Below are positions 35,384-47,588 of a stretch of DNA of 64,000 bases, one piece after another. Location: NCBI GenBank assembly GCA_037367405.1, contig JAZKJV010001876.1:558001-622000 (forward strand), written 5' to 3'. Origin of the DNA: Ottelia alismoides (lineage: Eukaryota; Streptophyta; Magnoliopsida; Alismatales; Hydrocharitaceae). Under the pieces are notes generated by a model. The model was not told the origin of the DNA. It did no database searches and was given only the letters and a program-made list of their open reading frames with translations. Every line of letters begins with the position of its first letter. Position 1 is the first letter of the stretch. Made by a program: the position numbers and the translations under genes.

Positions 35384-37171
35384 CAGGTTGAATAAGGTTT
35401 TCGATATGATCCATAGACCTTAGACGATTTGGTTCTTGAAAGGGTTGCGAAATTTTTACTACATTTCAATTTTTCGCACCTCTGTAAAATTGAATTTTTC
35501 GGCTCTGTTTAAAATGTTTAAACACAAAATTTTCAATTGGATTTTGTTCCCCATCAAACAAGGAAACCATAGGACTTGAGTTTACTAAATTTGGACTTCA
35601 TTTGCTCAAGATATGGCTTTTTGAATATGACTATATTCACTATTGCGGGAACTGCGGATTTGAACGTGATTAATGAGATATTTACGGTTTTAATCCGCAT
35701 TGAAATACGTGAATTATCACTTGGGTTCTTTAATAAATCAAATAAGCAATCTTTGGAAACTGAGTTTGCATTTTTTGGATTTAAATTGATCAAGATAAGT
35801 TAATTTTAGTGATTGGGGGTCACTGCTGGAAATTAACAATTTTGATCTTGAACCTTGTGATATGTCATTCAATTATCATGATGAAAATTAATTGTTAATT
35901 TTATGGAATAATTAGTGATAAATATTTGTGAAATATTTAAAGAGATAATTATTTAATTGAATGACACTTGCCTAAACCACAATGATGAGATATTAGATCT
36001 TGATCATTGGTTCATCAACAAACATTGCTTTCATGAAAACCATAGTTTATCCTACAATTGTTGTAGGACAACTTTTACATGAAAAACCCTTTTACTTGAA
36101 TAGGATTGGGGATTTGTCTAGCAAATCTCCTTATAATCAAAAATGTTTTGATTTATATTATATGATATAATTTCGGTTGAAAAACCGATGAACATCTCAA
36201 ATTACATGATGGTCTATCTGGTATTATCCTTTCCCGAGGCGGATGTGGTGCCTAGTCGGAGAGCATTGGGGTAGCGGGTTGCAACGTATGTGGTCCGTCC
36301 CACTCTCGTCGGTACTGGCCATGACAACGGGTAGGGACTGTATAATACCGGAGACAGACAATGTGTATTTTTCTAATTATTAAAATTCGAATAATACGTA
36401 CTTTGAGTATATACCTACTATTCAAGTAAAAGACATGTTTGTTGATTGATGATTGGATTAATGATTAATTTAATATGATTAAATTAATTATATCCAATAA
36501 ACACTCTATCATGAATAGATGTGTATTTCCCTTGGAAGAATTAATTATGTGAATGTGATTCACGATAATTAATTATAAAATTTGAATATGAGGTGGAGGA
36601 TCACATAAGTGACATCCATGGTCTCCCGTCAAGGCAAAGGATTCCGTCGCCAGTTGTTGTATATAAGAGACGCCTGTCCGAAGTAACAGATCCTGTATAT
36701 GATTTAATTGGATCGGGTTCTTTGCTTCTCGAAAGAGTAAGGCCGTATACGTAGTGACCCCAATATGGGGTCCTCATATTATTGGGCGATATTGGATTGC
36801 GTATAGCGAGTATTAAGCCTGTTGACGGTTGGTTCAATTAATGACGGGTCAACATCATCTTAGGGGTGGTGGGCCCGGGTGTTAAAGACCGAATTGGGAG
36901 ATGCAAGTTGGACTTGCAAGGCGGAATGTGTTCCCGCTTCTTTTTATCCGAGTTGTAGGTTCTCATATTATTGGGATGCAACGAAGATAAGGAAGGAGAT
37001 CCCAGATCTTGCTTGAGATATAATGGTAAGAATATCTCTTACATTGAAAGTGATTAAGGGAATGAACTTTCAGTGTTGACAAGGCAAGACAACTTTGATA
37101 TAAAAATTCCTAAATCAAAGTAAAACATGTATATATAATATATATACACTTATGCAAATTTCTTATTTCAG
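35384..37171 (+). other. copia-2 5' leader with candidate intron
   Basis: Homologous throughout to the copia-1 leader (2446-4217). Signals matching the candidate copia-1 intron are kept: donor GGTAAGAAT with GT at 37026 and acceptor CTTATTTCAG ending at 37171, 146 nt apart. The gag start codon just after the acceptor has changed (ATAATCC). Confidence 0.65.
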
Positions 37172-40100
37172 ATAATCCTTCATTAAACCCACTCAATGTT
37201 ATACTCAATGATAACCAGTAAAAATATCTTGGATTGGACTCATGATCCAGATATTGTACTTGCAATTGGACACATAATGTATGTGGTTGCAGTGTGCAAG
37301 TCCCCTCAACATAATGAGGAAGGGCAATTAAATAAGACAATAAGACATCACCTTAGGGTTTGTATGTCTCTATAGTCTTGATCTTTCATCGAGTGTACTT
37401 TGGAAGTGACATGTCGATGGTGATCGTAATTGTCGAATAATCCTTATAAAATAAAAGAAGATATTTTGGCATACGTATGTGCTCTAGACATTTAATCATG
37501 AATGACTTGGTTCTCTGTATTATGCAGAATGGTGGCTCGAAAGAGATGATGTATTCAAAATGTTAGAATACCTACCTGAACCTAAGTCTCTAAGAGTTAA
37601 GATGTATGAAGATATGATGAGTGTCATCATTCTATTATCTATACTCTAGTCATTCATGAAGCTTTATGATATTCATATTGTATGAATTTAATGAAGCATG
37701 TATAAATGTTGAAATGCTCTTGTATTGAAATTCTTAGAATTCAACATAAGAGATTCTTTGTCTTGAACAATGGTTGTTTTTAGATGAAGAGAGCGCAGTG
37801 GAAGCATGGGTCAGACCCGAGTAAGAAGGAAAGTCAAAGAGTTGACCTACTTCTGTGACTTCCATATGATATCCAAAGAGTTGGATGAATGCCAATACTG
37901 CAATAAGTTGATGTTTGATAGTATGACTATCAAGTCTGTCTAAAATCCTTAGCGAAGGACTCAGATAGAGCATCAGAATAATCTACATATAATCGTTGAC
38001 TCTGACTTTCTTATTTCATAAGATAAAGTCTGACAATTGCATCCCAATCTTCTAATGACAATTGCAATTGGTTGCATATATATTAGAAGATTAGAATTTG
38101 ATCTTGAGGTTTAGTAGACATCTACATGGATATTGCTGTAATTGTTATAGCAATCTCTGTTGGATAGATAGACTTCATATTCTCAGTGGGAGAGCCCTTA
38201 GTCTTGGAGAATGTCTCTATGACCTAGATATTAGAATACCCTCATTGTTTGTTTCTAAATGTTGGAAATAAACATGAATTCTGAGATAGAACTATCATAA
38301 AGAGTTATGATGGATATATTTCAGATAGTAATCTAACATCTAGTGGACTCCACAAAATTAGAAAATTAATGAATGATTCATTAAGATTTCTAACACTGAA
38401 AATTAAACCTTGATAGATCAATAGGAGGATGAAGATCATTTGACAATGATCTGGCATCAAGCTTTGACATTTGTCTGTTGATTTGATCAATAGACTAGTA
38501 AGATATGAAACTTTAGAATGTCTAAAATTTCAAATCTTACATACTTGTGAATATTATATTCAAAGTAAAATGTCCAATACACCCTTCTTTGGGAATGGTG
38601 TTAGATGTCGAGGTATTCAAGATCTCATACATATTGATGTATGTAGATCATCTATATCATAGTAAACATTATGGATATGTAATATCTATTGATGATTACG
38701 TATGATATGAGATTTCTTTTCTTCACCTGAGAAACCTTTGAAATGTTCAAAGATTTCACAATTTTGGTTTAGAACCAAAGTTTGAAGAAAGATGAAATGA
38801 ATTTGATCTAACCTAGGTAGCTTGTACCTATTAGATAAAATTCAAAGAATACCTTATGGAGATATGAATATCATTTCTATCTCACTCCTCCTGATAAACC
38901 TGAACTCAATAGAGTTGTAGGGAGATACAATTGGATCATGTGTGACATGATTTGATCAATGATGAATTTTTAGCATAATTATCCCTTAGTTTCCTGGTAT
39001 ATATGTGTAGTAGAGACTACGATATATATCCTTAATAAGGTTCCATACATGTAAGTTGGAATCTAGCACTTGAGAGTGCTGCTTCATTAGGAAAATAAAG
39101 GATGGTATTAGATACCTACTTTATAATCCTGAGATTCGTAAAAGATCTCATCTCTGAGAATGTGATTCTTAGAGGATGACTCTCTTGAGAATCAAGATGA
39201 AAATGAAGTGTAGGAACTCATTTAATCTTGAGAAGATAATGAGGCTCCTAAAATCGGAAACTTAAAGGATAATTAAAGATGAAACATTAATACCTCTTCA
39301 AATGAGTTTGAGGATGTATTCCATGTGTCATTTAAGTCTGACAATGATCGGATTTCATGTGATGAAGCTTCTGAGGATCATGACATGGAAAGATGGATAT
39401 TAGCAATAAAGTCTAAAGTAGACTTCATATACAAGTGTTGTATATGGACCCTCGAGGATCCACCTATAAGGGTTAGACCCATTAAGGTGTAAATGGAGCT
39501 TCAAGAGAAGAGGGAACCTGATGAGAAGGTAGAGACCTTCAATGCTTGGTTCATAGCCATAAGCTACACACCGGAAGAGAAGACATTTCTTGCAATGAGA
39601 CTTGCTCTTCGGTAACCATTCTTAAAATTATCAGAATATTGCTAACCTTAGCTACACAACTTAACTATTGCATCTTCAGGATGTAATTCAAGATTGCATT
39701 CCTCTAAGAATACCTCTCTAAGGATATTCACATGAAGTAGCCCCAGGGCTTCATGGTTGAGGAAAGTAAGGTGTGAAAGCTAAAGAAATCCATCTGTGGA
39801 CTCAAATAAGCTTCTTGAAGTTGGAACATAAGATTTGATGAAATTATAAATGTTATGATTTCAAATAAAATCTTGATGTACCATGTGAAGCTTAGTGGGA
39901 GTGCCATTGTGTTCATCGTGCTAAATGTAGATAATATCCTAATCATTTGGAATGATATAAGGATGATAATAAGTGTTTTATAGACTGGCTATTCCATACC
40001 TTGAGATATGATCTCAAGAATACCTCTTAGATCTTAGTTCTGAAGTTGTTCAGAAGCAAAGAAAAGAGGGTATTGGGATTGTCACATTTGTAGTACACCT

Positions 40101-40785
40101 TGGACATATTCCATTTTTGGAAATTCCAAGAAAGGCTTTCTTACCTTAAGATTTGGTACTGACCTATCTAAATGGATAGCACCTCAAAGAGTTGAGGAAG
40201 TGAATGCTAGAACTGCTTGCACTTGTGCATCAGTTACGGAAAGCTAAGTGTTTGCTAGATGTGTACGAAAGCCAGATATCTGCCATGCAGTGGGAGTAGC
40301 AAAGTGTTGCTAATCCTACTATGGAGAGAAAACACTTGATTGCAGTAATAACGATATCTTCAAAGATGACAAGGCTTTAGAGATAGTAATCTCTAAGTCT
40401 TATCTTCAAAAGCTTAAGACTTTATAGATAGAGATCTAAAAGGTCTTAACTATGGATACCTTGAGAGATAGTGATCTCCCGGAATAAGGGTATTCTGATA
40501 AGGATTATGGAAATATTGGTTATAATAGTTATTGAGCAATAGTGTCAAGGACACTATAAATGCTTTGACTAGATTGAGTATAGGTTGCATTAGATACAAC
40601 ATTCGCATTGGATGCGAGCACTGTTACCTAGGGATATGCAAGTGCCGTAAAAGGACTTGGCATAGTCTTTTGGGAACAGAGTGACTGATCAGCTTACCTA
40701 GCTATTTCTAAATAGCTTATGATTGTCACATGAGTGTGGGTTTAAATGATTAGCCCATTAATGGCTCTTTGGGCTAGTGGGAGAT
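37172..40785 (+). pseudogene. pol: copia-2 gag-pol, heavily decayed
   Basis: No long frame survives, but copia order can be followed by short matches. The gag start region is at 37172-37300 (TTGGATTGG, as in NYSDW). A pre-integrase WHQ-like block lies near 38450. In the integrase, IHIDVCRS appears at about 38625 and PDKPELNRVVGRYN near 38890. RT remnants follow near 39780-39960, with ICGLK, FDEIIN and a degenerate VDNIL in place of YVDDI. RNase H traces include CHAVGVAK near 40280. It ends at the purine tract GTGGGAGATTG. It is shorter than an intact copia gag-pol, so internal deletions are likely. Confidence 0.75.
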
Positions 40786-43072
40786 TGTTGGACATGTGAG
40801 CCCACGGCGAGCCATTATGCAATAAATGTTATTGCACATATCATTCCCTGATCTGAAATGAAGAATAAATAATTTGCATAATAGGTCCCTTAGTACAATT
40901 AGGGTTATGTACCATGGCTATCTTAATGATCATACAGTTGTTGATTCAATTATTGAATCATAGAGGTTGGTGCTTGGATGAATATCTAAAGGGTTAGATT
41001 GAGGACTCATCAAGCACTGTCAAATGATTGTTAAGATGTGATCTCCAGCCTGAGTAGGAGATTGCAATCCTTTCTCACATAGGTTGATATCTGACCGACC
41101 TCTTGATGCAGGTCCTCTGCATAGGAATAGAGATTCGGAGGTGTCATATTAGTTAGGTCAATGAGTTGACTTAACGAGATCGAGATAACCTAAGTCCTAT
41201 GTTGAATGCTGTCACAGCATAGGCACACATCCTCTGACCGGAGACGGATGTATTGCTATATGTCTGAGTATGTACATTTGGCAGACCAATAGGTTGATGA
41301 CCTAACCAAGGTCTATACACCGGCGAGCTAGTGTGCATATAATGGCATATGAGTAATACGATCGCTCAAAGGGATCATACAGGTTCACTACTGAATCGGA
41401 AGACATGAGCTCACTCATGAGATATTGGGAAGAATCAAATTCCGTGCACGGTCGTCTTGCTTTGGAAGCTTGACTGAATTTGTAGGTTTGATATATATAT
41501 TTTTGGAAAGTATATGATCAACCTAGGTATGATATATGCTTTTGGAAAGTATATGATCGATACCAAATCCCAATGATCAAATGAGAAACTTAGTGATCAA
41601 ACCCTGAAGAAGACAGTGTAAAATTGATCGTGATCTTCGGGTTGACCATGGGTCTTCCAGTATGCAGGATGTACAGGTATTGGGAATACCTGAGGGTGAT
41701 GTGATCATAAACGATTGTATATCCATGATGCTTCCATTCCGAGGGAGTGATGAAACAGGTCTGGATTTTAGTGACTCCTCTCAGTAGAGAAGCAATCTGA
41801 TCTTAGTCCAAATATTGGACATTGGTCTGAATGAGATTCAGATGCAATGAGAAGATTAGATTTGCGGTCTTGATTTAATCAAGCATCTGTGGGAGGTTCG
41901 TAAGATCTGGATTTGAGATAAGATCTCAATATCCAAGTCACTATACGTGGAATAATACAATCGCCTTGTCCTTATCTCCAAGTATCTGCGGAGAAAGCAC
42001 ATTATTCTTGAAAGGGTTCAAGAATAATTCATTTGATGAAATACATATCCAAGTAAGAAGGACTTGATGATTAAATGAGATTTAATTATCAACCTTAATA
42101 TGAATATGATTTATAATACATATATTGAAGAGAGAATCTAAGTAAATAACATTTGTTAATTAATAGTGTGGATTGGATTCACATTAATTAATTAATTGGA
42201 AATGTAATTTACAAATTAGTTTGGGTTGTGAATGTGATTCACATATCTTCGATGGCATGATTGAAATATTCACAAATTAATTTGGAATTAATTTGGTGGA
42301 TATTATTGCAATAATAGTTATTGCAATTTTTTAAGAAATAATAAGATAATATAAAAGGAGACAAAATAGCCCCCTATAATTTAGGGTGGTTTGTTGACTC
42401 ACTTTTTTGTTGTCACATTATCTCTTAATTAGTTAAATTAAATTATGTTGATAATGTTGCAACATATTTTAATTTAAATTAATGTTGTTGGTTTTAACCA
42501 ACAACAATCATAGCCATTGATTTTACATGGATCAAGCCTGGCCGTTGGATCCATGTGTCCCATGGATTGAGATCCATTGGATCCTAAACTAATATAAAAG
42601 GAGGGCTAGGGTAGCCTTCCAAGGGACAACATTCTTGAGTTGAAGAAATCTACTCTCTCTCTCTCTCATTCTCGTGGGGTCTCCCTAATATTCAAGTGGC
42701 TGTCCACTTTGTGTATTAGGAAGGAGATCAATTTTTCTACGCCTCGACGCTTGGATCTTCGTCAAAGGATTGCGGGAAGGACGCGACTCATCATCGTGCC
42801 CGCAAGCGCATTCTCCGTGGGTCGGACTTAAGATAGGAGGATCTCTACTTTGGGATCTCGCGATCACAACCACGCTTCAAGAGGTATTCCTTGTACTTTG
42901 TGGTTTGATGAAACGATCCGAGAAGTGTTCTCGTGATCATGTGGTTTCATCTTTAAAGTTAAAAATTTTAATTTCTGCTACATCTAGCGACTAGTGCGAC
43001 TAGTTGCTCCGATTGCATACGATGCGATCGACACGCTTCCGTGATGCGCTTGAGGATTCACAATATCCTTCA
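40786..43072 (+). repeat. copia-2 3' LTR (2287 bp)
   Basis: Starts TGTTGGACATGTGAGCCC and ends AATATCCTTCA, the boundaries used to delimit the other copia LTRs here. A local duplication (GATATATGCTTTTGGAAAGTATATGATC-like, 41490-41550) is present. The next base, 43073, is in Athila pol. Confidence 0.92.
42593..42600 (+). promoter_or_regulatory. TATA box of the copia-2 3' LTR
   Basis: TATAAAAG followed by GAGGGC, aligned with 1873-1880. If active it would drive transcription out of the LTR into the adjoining Athila pol. Confidence 0.6.
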
Positions 43073-45585
43073 CCTACGTCGTGGCGTGTTTGTGTTGACT
43101 ACAGGCGCATGAATGCTACGAACAAGAAAGATCACTTTCCCTTGCCTTTTATTGATCAGATCTTGGAAAGACTCGCAGGGAAAGAGTTCTTCTGTTTTCT
43201 TGACGGGTACTTAGGGTACAACCAGGTGGCCATAGACCCTGAGGACCAGGAAAAGACCACATTCACATGTCCATTCGGCACTTATGCTTTCAGGCGCATG
43301 CCATTCGGGCTCTGCAATGCCCCGGGTACATTTCAGCGGTGCATGATAGCTATATTTGCCGAGATGGTGGGAGATTTCCTGGAAGTGTTCATGGATGACT
43401 TATCGGTCCACGGTGATTCTTTTGATACATGTTTAGTGCACTTGGACCGAGTCCTCACGAGGTGTAGTGAGGTGAATCTGGTACTCTCCTTGGAGAAGAG
43501 TCACTTTATGGTGACGGAGGGTATCGTGTTGGGGCATGTCATCTCCAAAAGGGGAATGGAGGTTGACCCTGCCAAGGTGGAGGTGATCAAGAAACTCGAT
43601 CCACCTACCAACGTGAAGTCAGTGCGGTCATTCTTAGGGCATGTTGGATTCTATAGCAGATTCATTCAGGATTTTTCAAAGATCGCCCGCCCACTGACTG
43701 AGCTCTTAGGGAAAGACACAGAGTTCATTGTAGATCACAGGTGTCTAGAGGCCTTTGAGCTCTTGAAGGGGAAGGTTTGTGCCTCGCCTATCCTACAAGC
43801 TCCTAACTGGTCTCTCCCCTTTGAGATCATGACTGACGCTTCAGATTTCGCTATAGGAGCTGTGTTAGGACAACGACGAGAGGGGATTCCATTTGTGATT
43901 CACTATGCGAGCAAAGCATTAGATCCTACACAGAAGAATTATACAGTGACTGAAAAGGAAATGCTCGTTGTAGTATGGGCCCTCGAGAAGTTCAGATCAT
44001 ATATTTTGGGCTCTAAGGTGACAATTTATACTGATCACACATCCATTCGATATTTAATGGAAAAGAAGGACGCGAAGGCGCGTCTTCTTAGGTGGATTTT
44101 ACTCCTCCAGGAATTTGATTTGGAGATAAAAGACAAACCTGGAGTGAAGAATGTTGTGGCTGATCACCTTTATCGGATTGAACTTAAGGATTCTCCTGAT
44201 CATGAGCGGATTAGAGATACCTTCCCAGATGAATCAATTTGTGTTATTGACTCACTCCCGTGATATGCCAACATGGTGAACTATCTTGTCTCCAAGTAGG
44301 TTCCCCATGGTTTGACTAGGAGCAGCATTGATCAACTGAAGTCGGATTCGAGGAAATACCACTTGGGCGATCCTTTCCTTTTCTTCGAAGGATCGGATTG
44401 TGTATGGAGAAGGTGTATTCCTCAGGAGGAATACCAGAGTGTCCTCACATATTGTCATTCACTTGAGGCTAGAGGACACCATTCGGGAAAGAGAACCGCT
44501 CAAAAAGTACTTCAATGTGGATTGTATTGGCCGACCTTGTTTAGAGATGCTATTGATTTTGTGTGGTCATGCCCGATCTGTCAAAGGATGGGAGGGACAG
44601 TTGGACAGAGAGATGAGATGCCCATGCAACCGATGATTATTTGTGATGTTTTTGATGTATGGGGCATAGATTTTATGGGTCCCTTTCCCAACAGCCAAGG
44701 ACATGAGTACATATTGTTGGCAGTTGACTATCTATCTAGGTGGGTGGAGGCTATCCCAACCCGAACCGCAGACAACAAGATTGTCTGTAAGTTTGTGAGA
44801 GACCATATTATTGCTAGGTTCGGGGTGTCAAAAGTTTTGATATCTGATGGGGGTAGCCATTTGTGAACCGAGATATGAGATCTTTAGCTAAGGACGATGG
44901 ATTTGAGCATAAAGTTACTAGTCCTTTCCACCCACAGTCCAACAGCATGGCAGAGGTTTCGAACAGAGAGGTGAAGAGTATTTTGCAGAAATTGGTTCAT
45001 CTCGATAGGAAGAACTGGTCTCAGCTCTTAGACTAAGTTCTATGGGCCTATAGGACAGCCTACAAGACACCATTGGGTACTTCACCATTTAGAATGATCT
45101 ATGGCAAGCCATGCCATTTGCTCGCAGAATTGATTCATAAATCCGAATGGGCAATTAAGAAGATTAATTGGAGTTGTCACCTAGGGAAGCTTTGTCGAGA
45201 CTTGAACTTGAACGAGCTCGTGGAAATCCAAAACAGGGCATATGACAACAGTTTGATTTATAAGGACAAAGTAAAGAGATGGCATGATCAGCACATTAGG
45301 TGCAAAGACTTTGTCCCTGGACAAAAGGTATGGTTGTTCAATGCTAGATTGAAGATGTTCCATGGGAAGCTCAAATCTAAATGGATGGGTCCCTTTGTTG
45401 TTAAGAAAGTGCACGAGAATGGAAGTGTAGAGATAGCTGATCTCACAGAAGGTGCACAGTCTCATGTGGTAAATGGACAACTGTTGAAGCATTTTGTTGA
45501 TTCGAAAGAGAAGTTAGTCCAAGTCGAGGTCATCAACTTCATGCAGATTGAGCATAGAGCAGATACATCATATTACTCTTCATGA
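43073..45585 (+). pseudogene. pol: Athila-A pol copy A2 (RT, RNase H, integrase), nearly open
   Basis: The best-preserved pol in the window. It begins abruptly inside RT ([11 protein letters not shown]) at the copia-2 LTR and stays open to 44260. RT carries [20 protein letters not shown] and the catalytic MDD (43391-43399). RNase H has [16 protein letters not shown] and YTDH, and ends NVVADHL. A TGA at 44261 replaces the TGG kept in copy A1, and a TAG at 44297 replaces CAG. Integrase has [27 protein letters not shown] and ISDGG. A one-base deletion near 44863 and a TAA at 45034 break the rest, which contains AEVSNRE. The C-terminal part (45073-45585) is open. The N-terminal RT, protease and gag are missing, so it could not make a complete product. 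Confidence 0.93.
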
Positions 45586-47574
45586 AGATTTAGCATCAAG
45601 ATTCAACATCTTAGAAAATTCAATCACTCTTGTACATTCTCCCTTGATTGTATATTCTCCAGATCACATCGGTTCTTACACTTACTCTTGTCCTATACTT
45701 AGGCTTACCAAGAGCCTAAGTATAGGGGGAGCTGATGCCCGTCATGTGTATATACTCATCCATTTCTCCTCTTGACCTCGTCCGCCCCATTTTTGTTCTT
45801 CTTCTATACTTAGGCTAACTAGAGCCTAAGTATAGGGGGGCGGATTGACTTCTCTACAATTTATTGTTTTATCCATCCTATGCTTAGCACGAGCTATATC
45901 TTTTTCTCGCTTCTTGTGCTTTGAGGGCATAGCACATGCTAAGTATAGGGGTGTGTGTGTATATTACATATATACTTTACCCATAGCTCGTACTTTCACG
46001 TATTTTTGTATATATTATACAATAATTATGGGGTGGGTAAAAAAAGTTTTTCAGAAAAAAATCTCTTAAAAAAACTTTCAAAAAAAATGTTTTTTGTTCT
46101 CTTTCCTTATTTGCTCTAAAAAAATTTTTCAAAAAAAAATTTGTCCTTTCTTATTTACCTATATTTTCCAAAAAAAGAGAAAGAAAAAACCTTTTCAAAA
46201 AAAAACTTTTCAAAGAAAAAAAACTTTTTCTTACACAAAAAAAGCAATACTTTTTCTAAAAAACTCTTCTTTGCCTTTGTTTGTCAAAAAAAAATCTTTT
46301 TTCTGAAACTTCAAAAAAATCACAAAAAAAAAACTAACCAATAAGTTGGTTTAACCCCTGACACATTCACTTTCACACAAGACTAGTGATGTTCAAGAAC
46401 ACTTGGTTTATGAGCTCTTGAGATTTTGGGTTAACCAGCCCTAGTCATTAGGGTCTTGGACTTAATTATTCACATTTCTCTAGTTTGAAAGATTTGTGTG
46501 CTATATTGCATACCTAGTCTCTACCTTAAGAATATGATCAGCACCTCACATACACGACTGCAGTTATGATGAGATGAGTTGAAATTTCACTTGAGGATCT
46601 GGGATAAGGGATTTGAGTTTGGACTTGATTTGATGATGCTTGAGGATGGGATAAAATCAATGAAGGCTTCATGAAACCTGAGTGTCAGCATCTTTAGCCA
46701 GTATGAGAACATGGTTCTTGTACTATCTCTTGATATTTACCTATGTGCCAGGGTGTGATAAAATAAAAAATGTTGATCAGTATGCGCCAACTCTTGGTAA
46801 AAGCAGTGGAGCTAGCCAAAAATACTACAAAGCAATGAAATGTCAAAGAAAAGCTCTCATTCCACATAGTAAATTATCAAAAGAGCTTCCACCAAAGGCG
46901 AGCGCTCCCAACCATTTCAAAGTGTCCACTTGGACTACCGCTATTAGGATCAGGAGTCAGGCTTGCACCAAAAAAGGGCTCTGCATCGTAAATGCTACAA
47001 GTCTAGGTGTAGAAGGTATAATAGATACTCAAAAAAGACACACCCCGGTGTACTCCCAGGAAAACAAGTGCAGACGGCTCCAACTTCTCTTGACGGACGC
47101 ATTGATTAACACCAAAAATATGCGTTGAGTAATAAAGCACTCGAGAGGATCCTTGTTCCAATGAGAGAGAGAATAAATGACACAATCCTATGCCCTCCAT
47201 CAACTGGCCTTCCATCTAAACTTTCAAGTTTGACAACTAAAGAGACGGTGGATTGGATGCAAGAAATGGTTTATTCCCTAGTGTTGAGGATCGGGTCCTT
47301 AGAAGAGTCTCTTGGACTAGAACCTTGGGTGACGTTGTGACTCTACTCTTGTAACTGCGGTCAACACTTAAAGTCATATACCTACTATATATGTATACAA
47401 AGAGAGTCTGATGATTAGGGAAATTGGATACCTTTAGACTAGAGCTTGGTTCAGCTTAGAATTTTATGATCTCTAAAATTGAGAGTTCTTGAACGGATCA
47501 AGTCTTGTATTCACATGCACAGTCAGGGTCAACCCAACTTATTCATTCTTTATTTGCTCGAGGACTAGCAAAGT
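45586..47574 (+). other. 3' untranslated region of copy A2
   Basis: Contains three stem-loop modules (45692-45951), a homopolymer tract of alternating T-runs and A-runs (46040-46335), and a block conserved with copies A1 and D (46336-47150). The open stretch at 46682-47128 is broken in A1, and no signal peptide or membrane segment is evident. I see no env gene. The tail 47150-47574 is present only here because A1 has it deleted. Confidence 0.65.
45692..45951 (+). repeat. stem-loop cluster, copy A2
   Basis: Module 1: perfect 14-bp arms 45692-45705 and 45713-45726. Module 2: perfect 13-bp arms 45804-45816 and 45823-45835, loop 6 nt. Module 3: GCTTAGCACGAGCTAT (from 45882) with ATAGCACATGCTAAG, then TATAGGGG. 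Module 2 is perfect here but mismatched in A1. Confidence 0.88.
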
Positions 47575-47588
47575 TTAAGTATAGGGGG
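47575..47588 (+). other. polypurine tract of copy A2
   Basis: AAGTATAGGGGG, directly before the TGATGAATCC LTR start. It is the same AAGTATAGGGGG that ends each upstream stem-loop module. Confidence 0.8.

Larger units (their letters stand above)
35124..43072 (+). mobile_element. copia-2: Ty1/copia element with chimeric flanks
   Basis: Comprises a 246-bp remnant of the 5' LTR, an intact iMet-type primer site, a leader, heavily decayed gag-pol (37172-40785) and a complete 3' LTR (40786-43072). It is the same family as copia-1. The left flank is the middle of an Athila LTR and the right flank is the middle of Athila pol, so the flanks do not form one target site and no duplication exists. A deletion or ectopic exchange removed the original left flank with most of the 5' LTR. 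Confidence 0.85.

Noticed and set aside
43004..44263. 419-residue open frame as an intact gene
   Set aside because: The first 23 codons are copia LTR sequence. The rest is an internal RT/RNase H segment fused to it by rearrangement and ended by a nonsense change.
46040..46335. A-rich tract as the poly(A) tail of a LINE or SINE
   Set aside because: It alternates T-runs with A-runs, sits at the same place in several Athila copies and has no LINE sequence or target duplication around it.
46682..47128. 148-residue frame downstream of pol as a possible env gene
   Set aside because: Copy A1 does not keep the frame open, no signal peptide or membrane segment is visible and no similarity was recognised.
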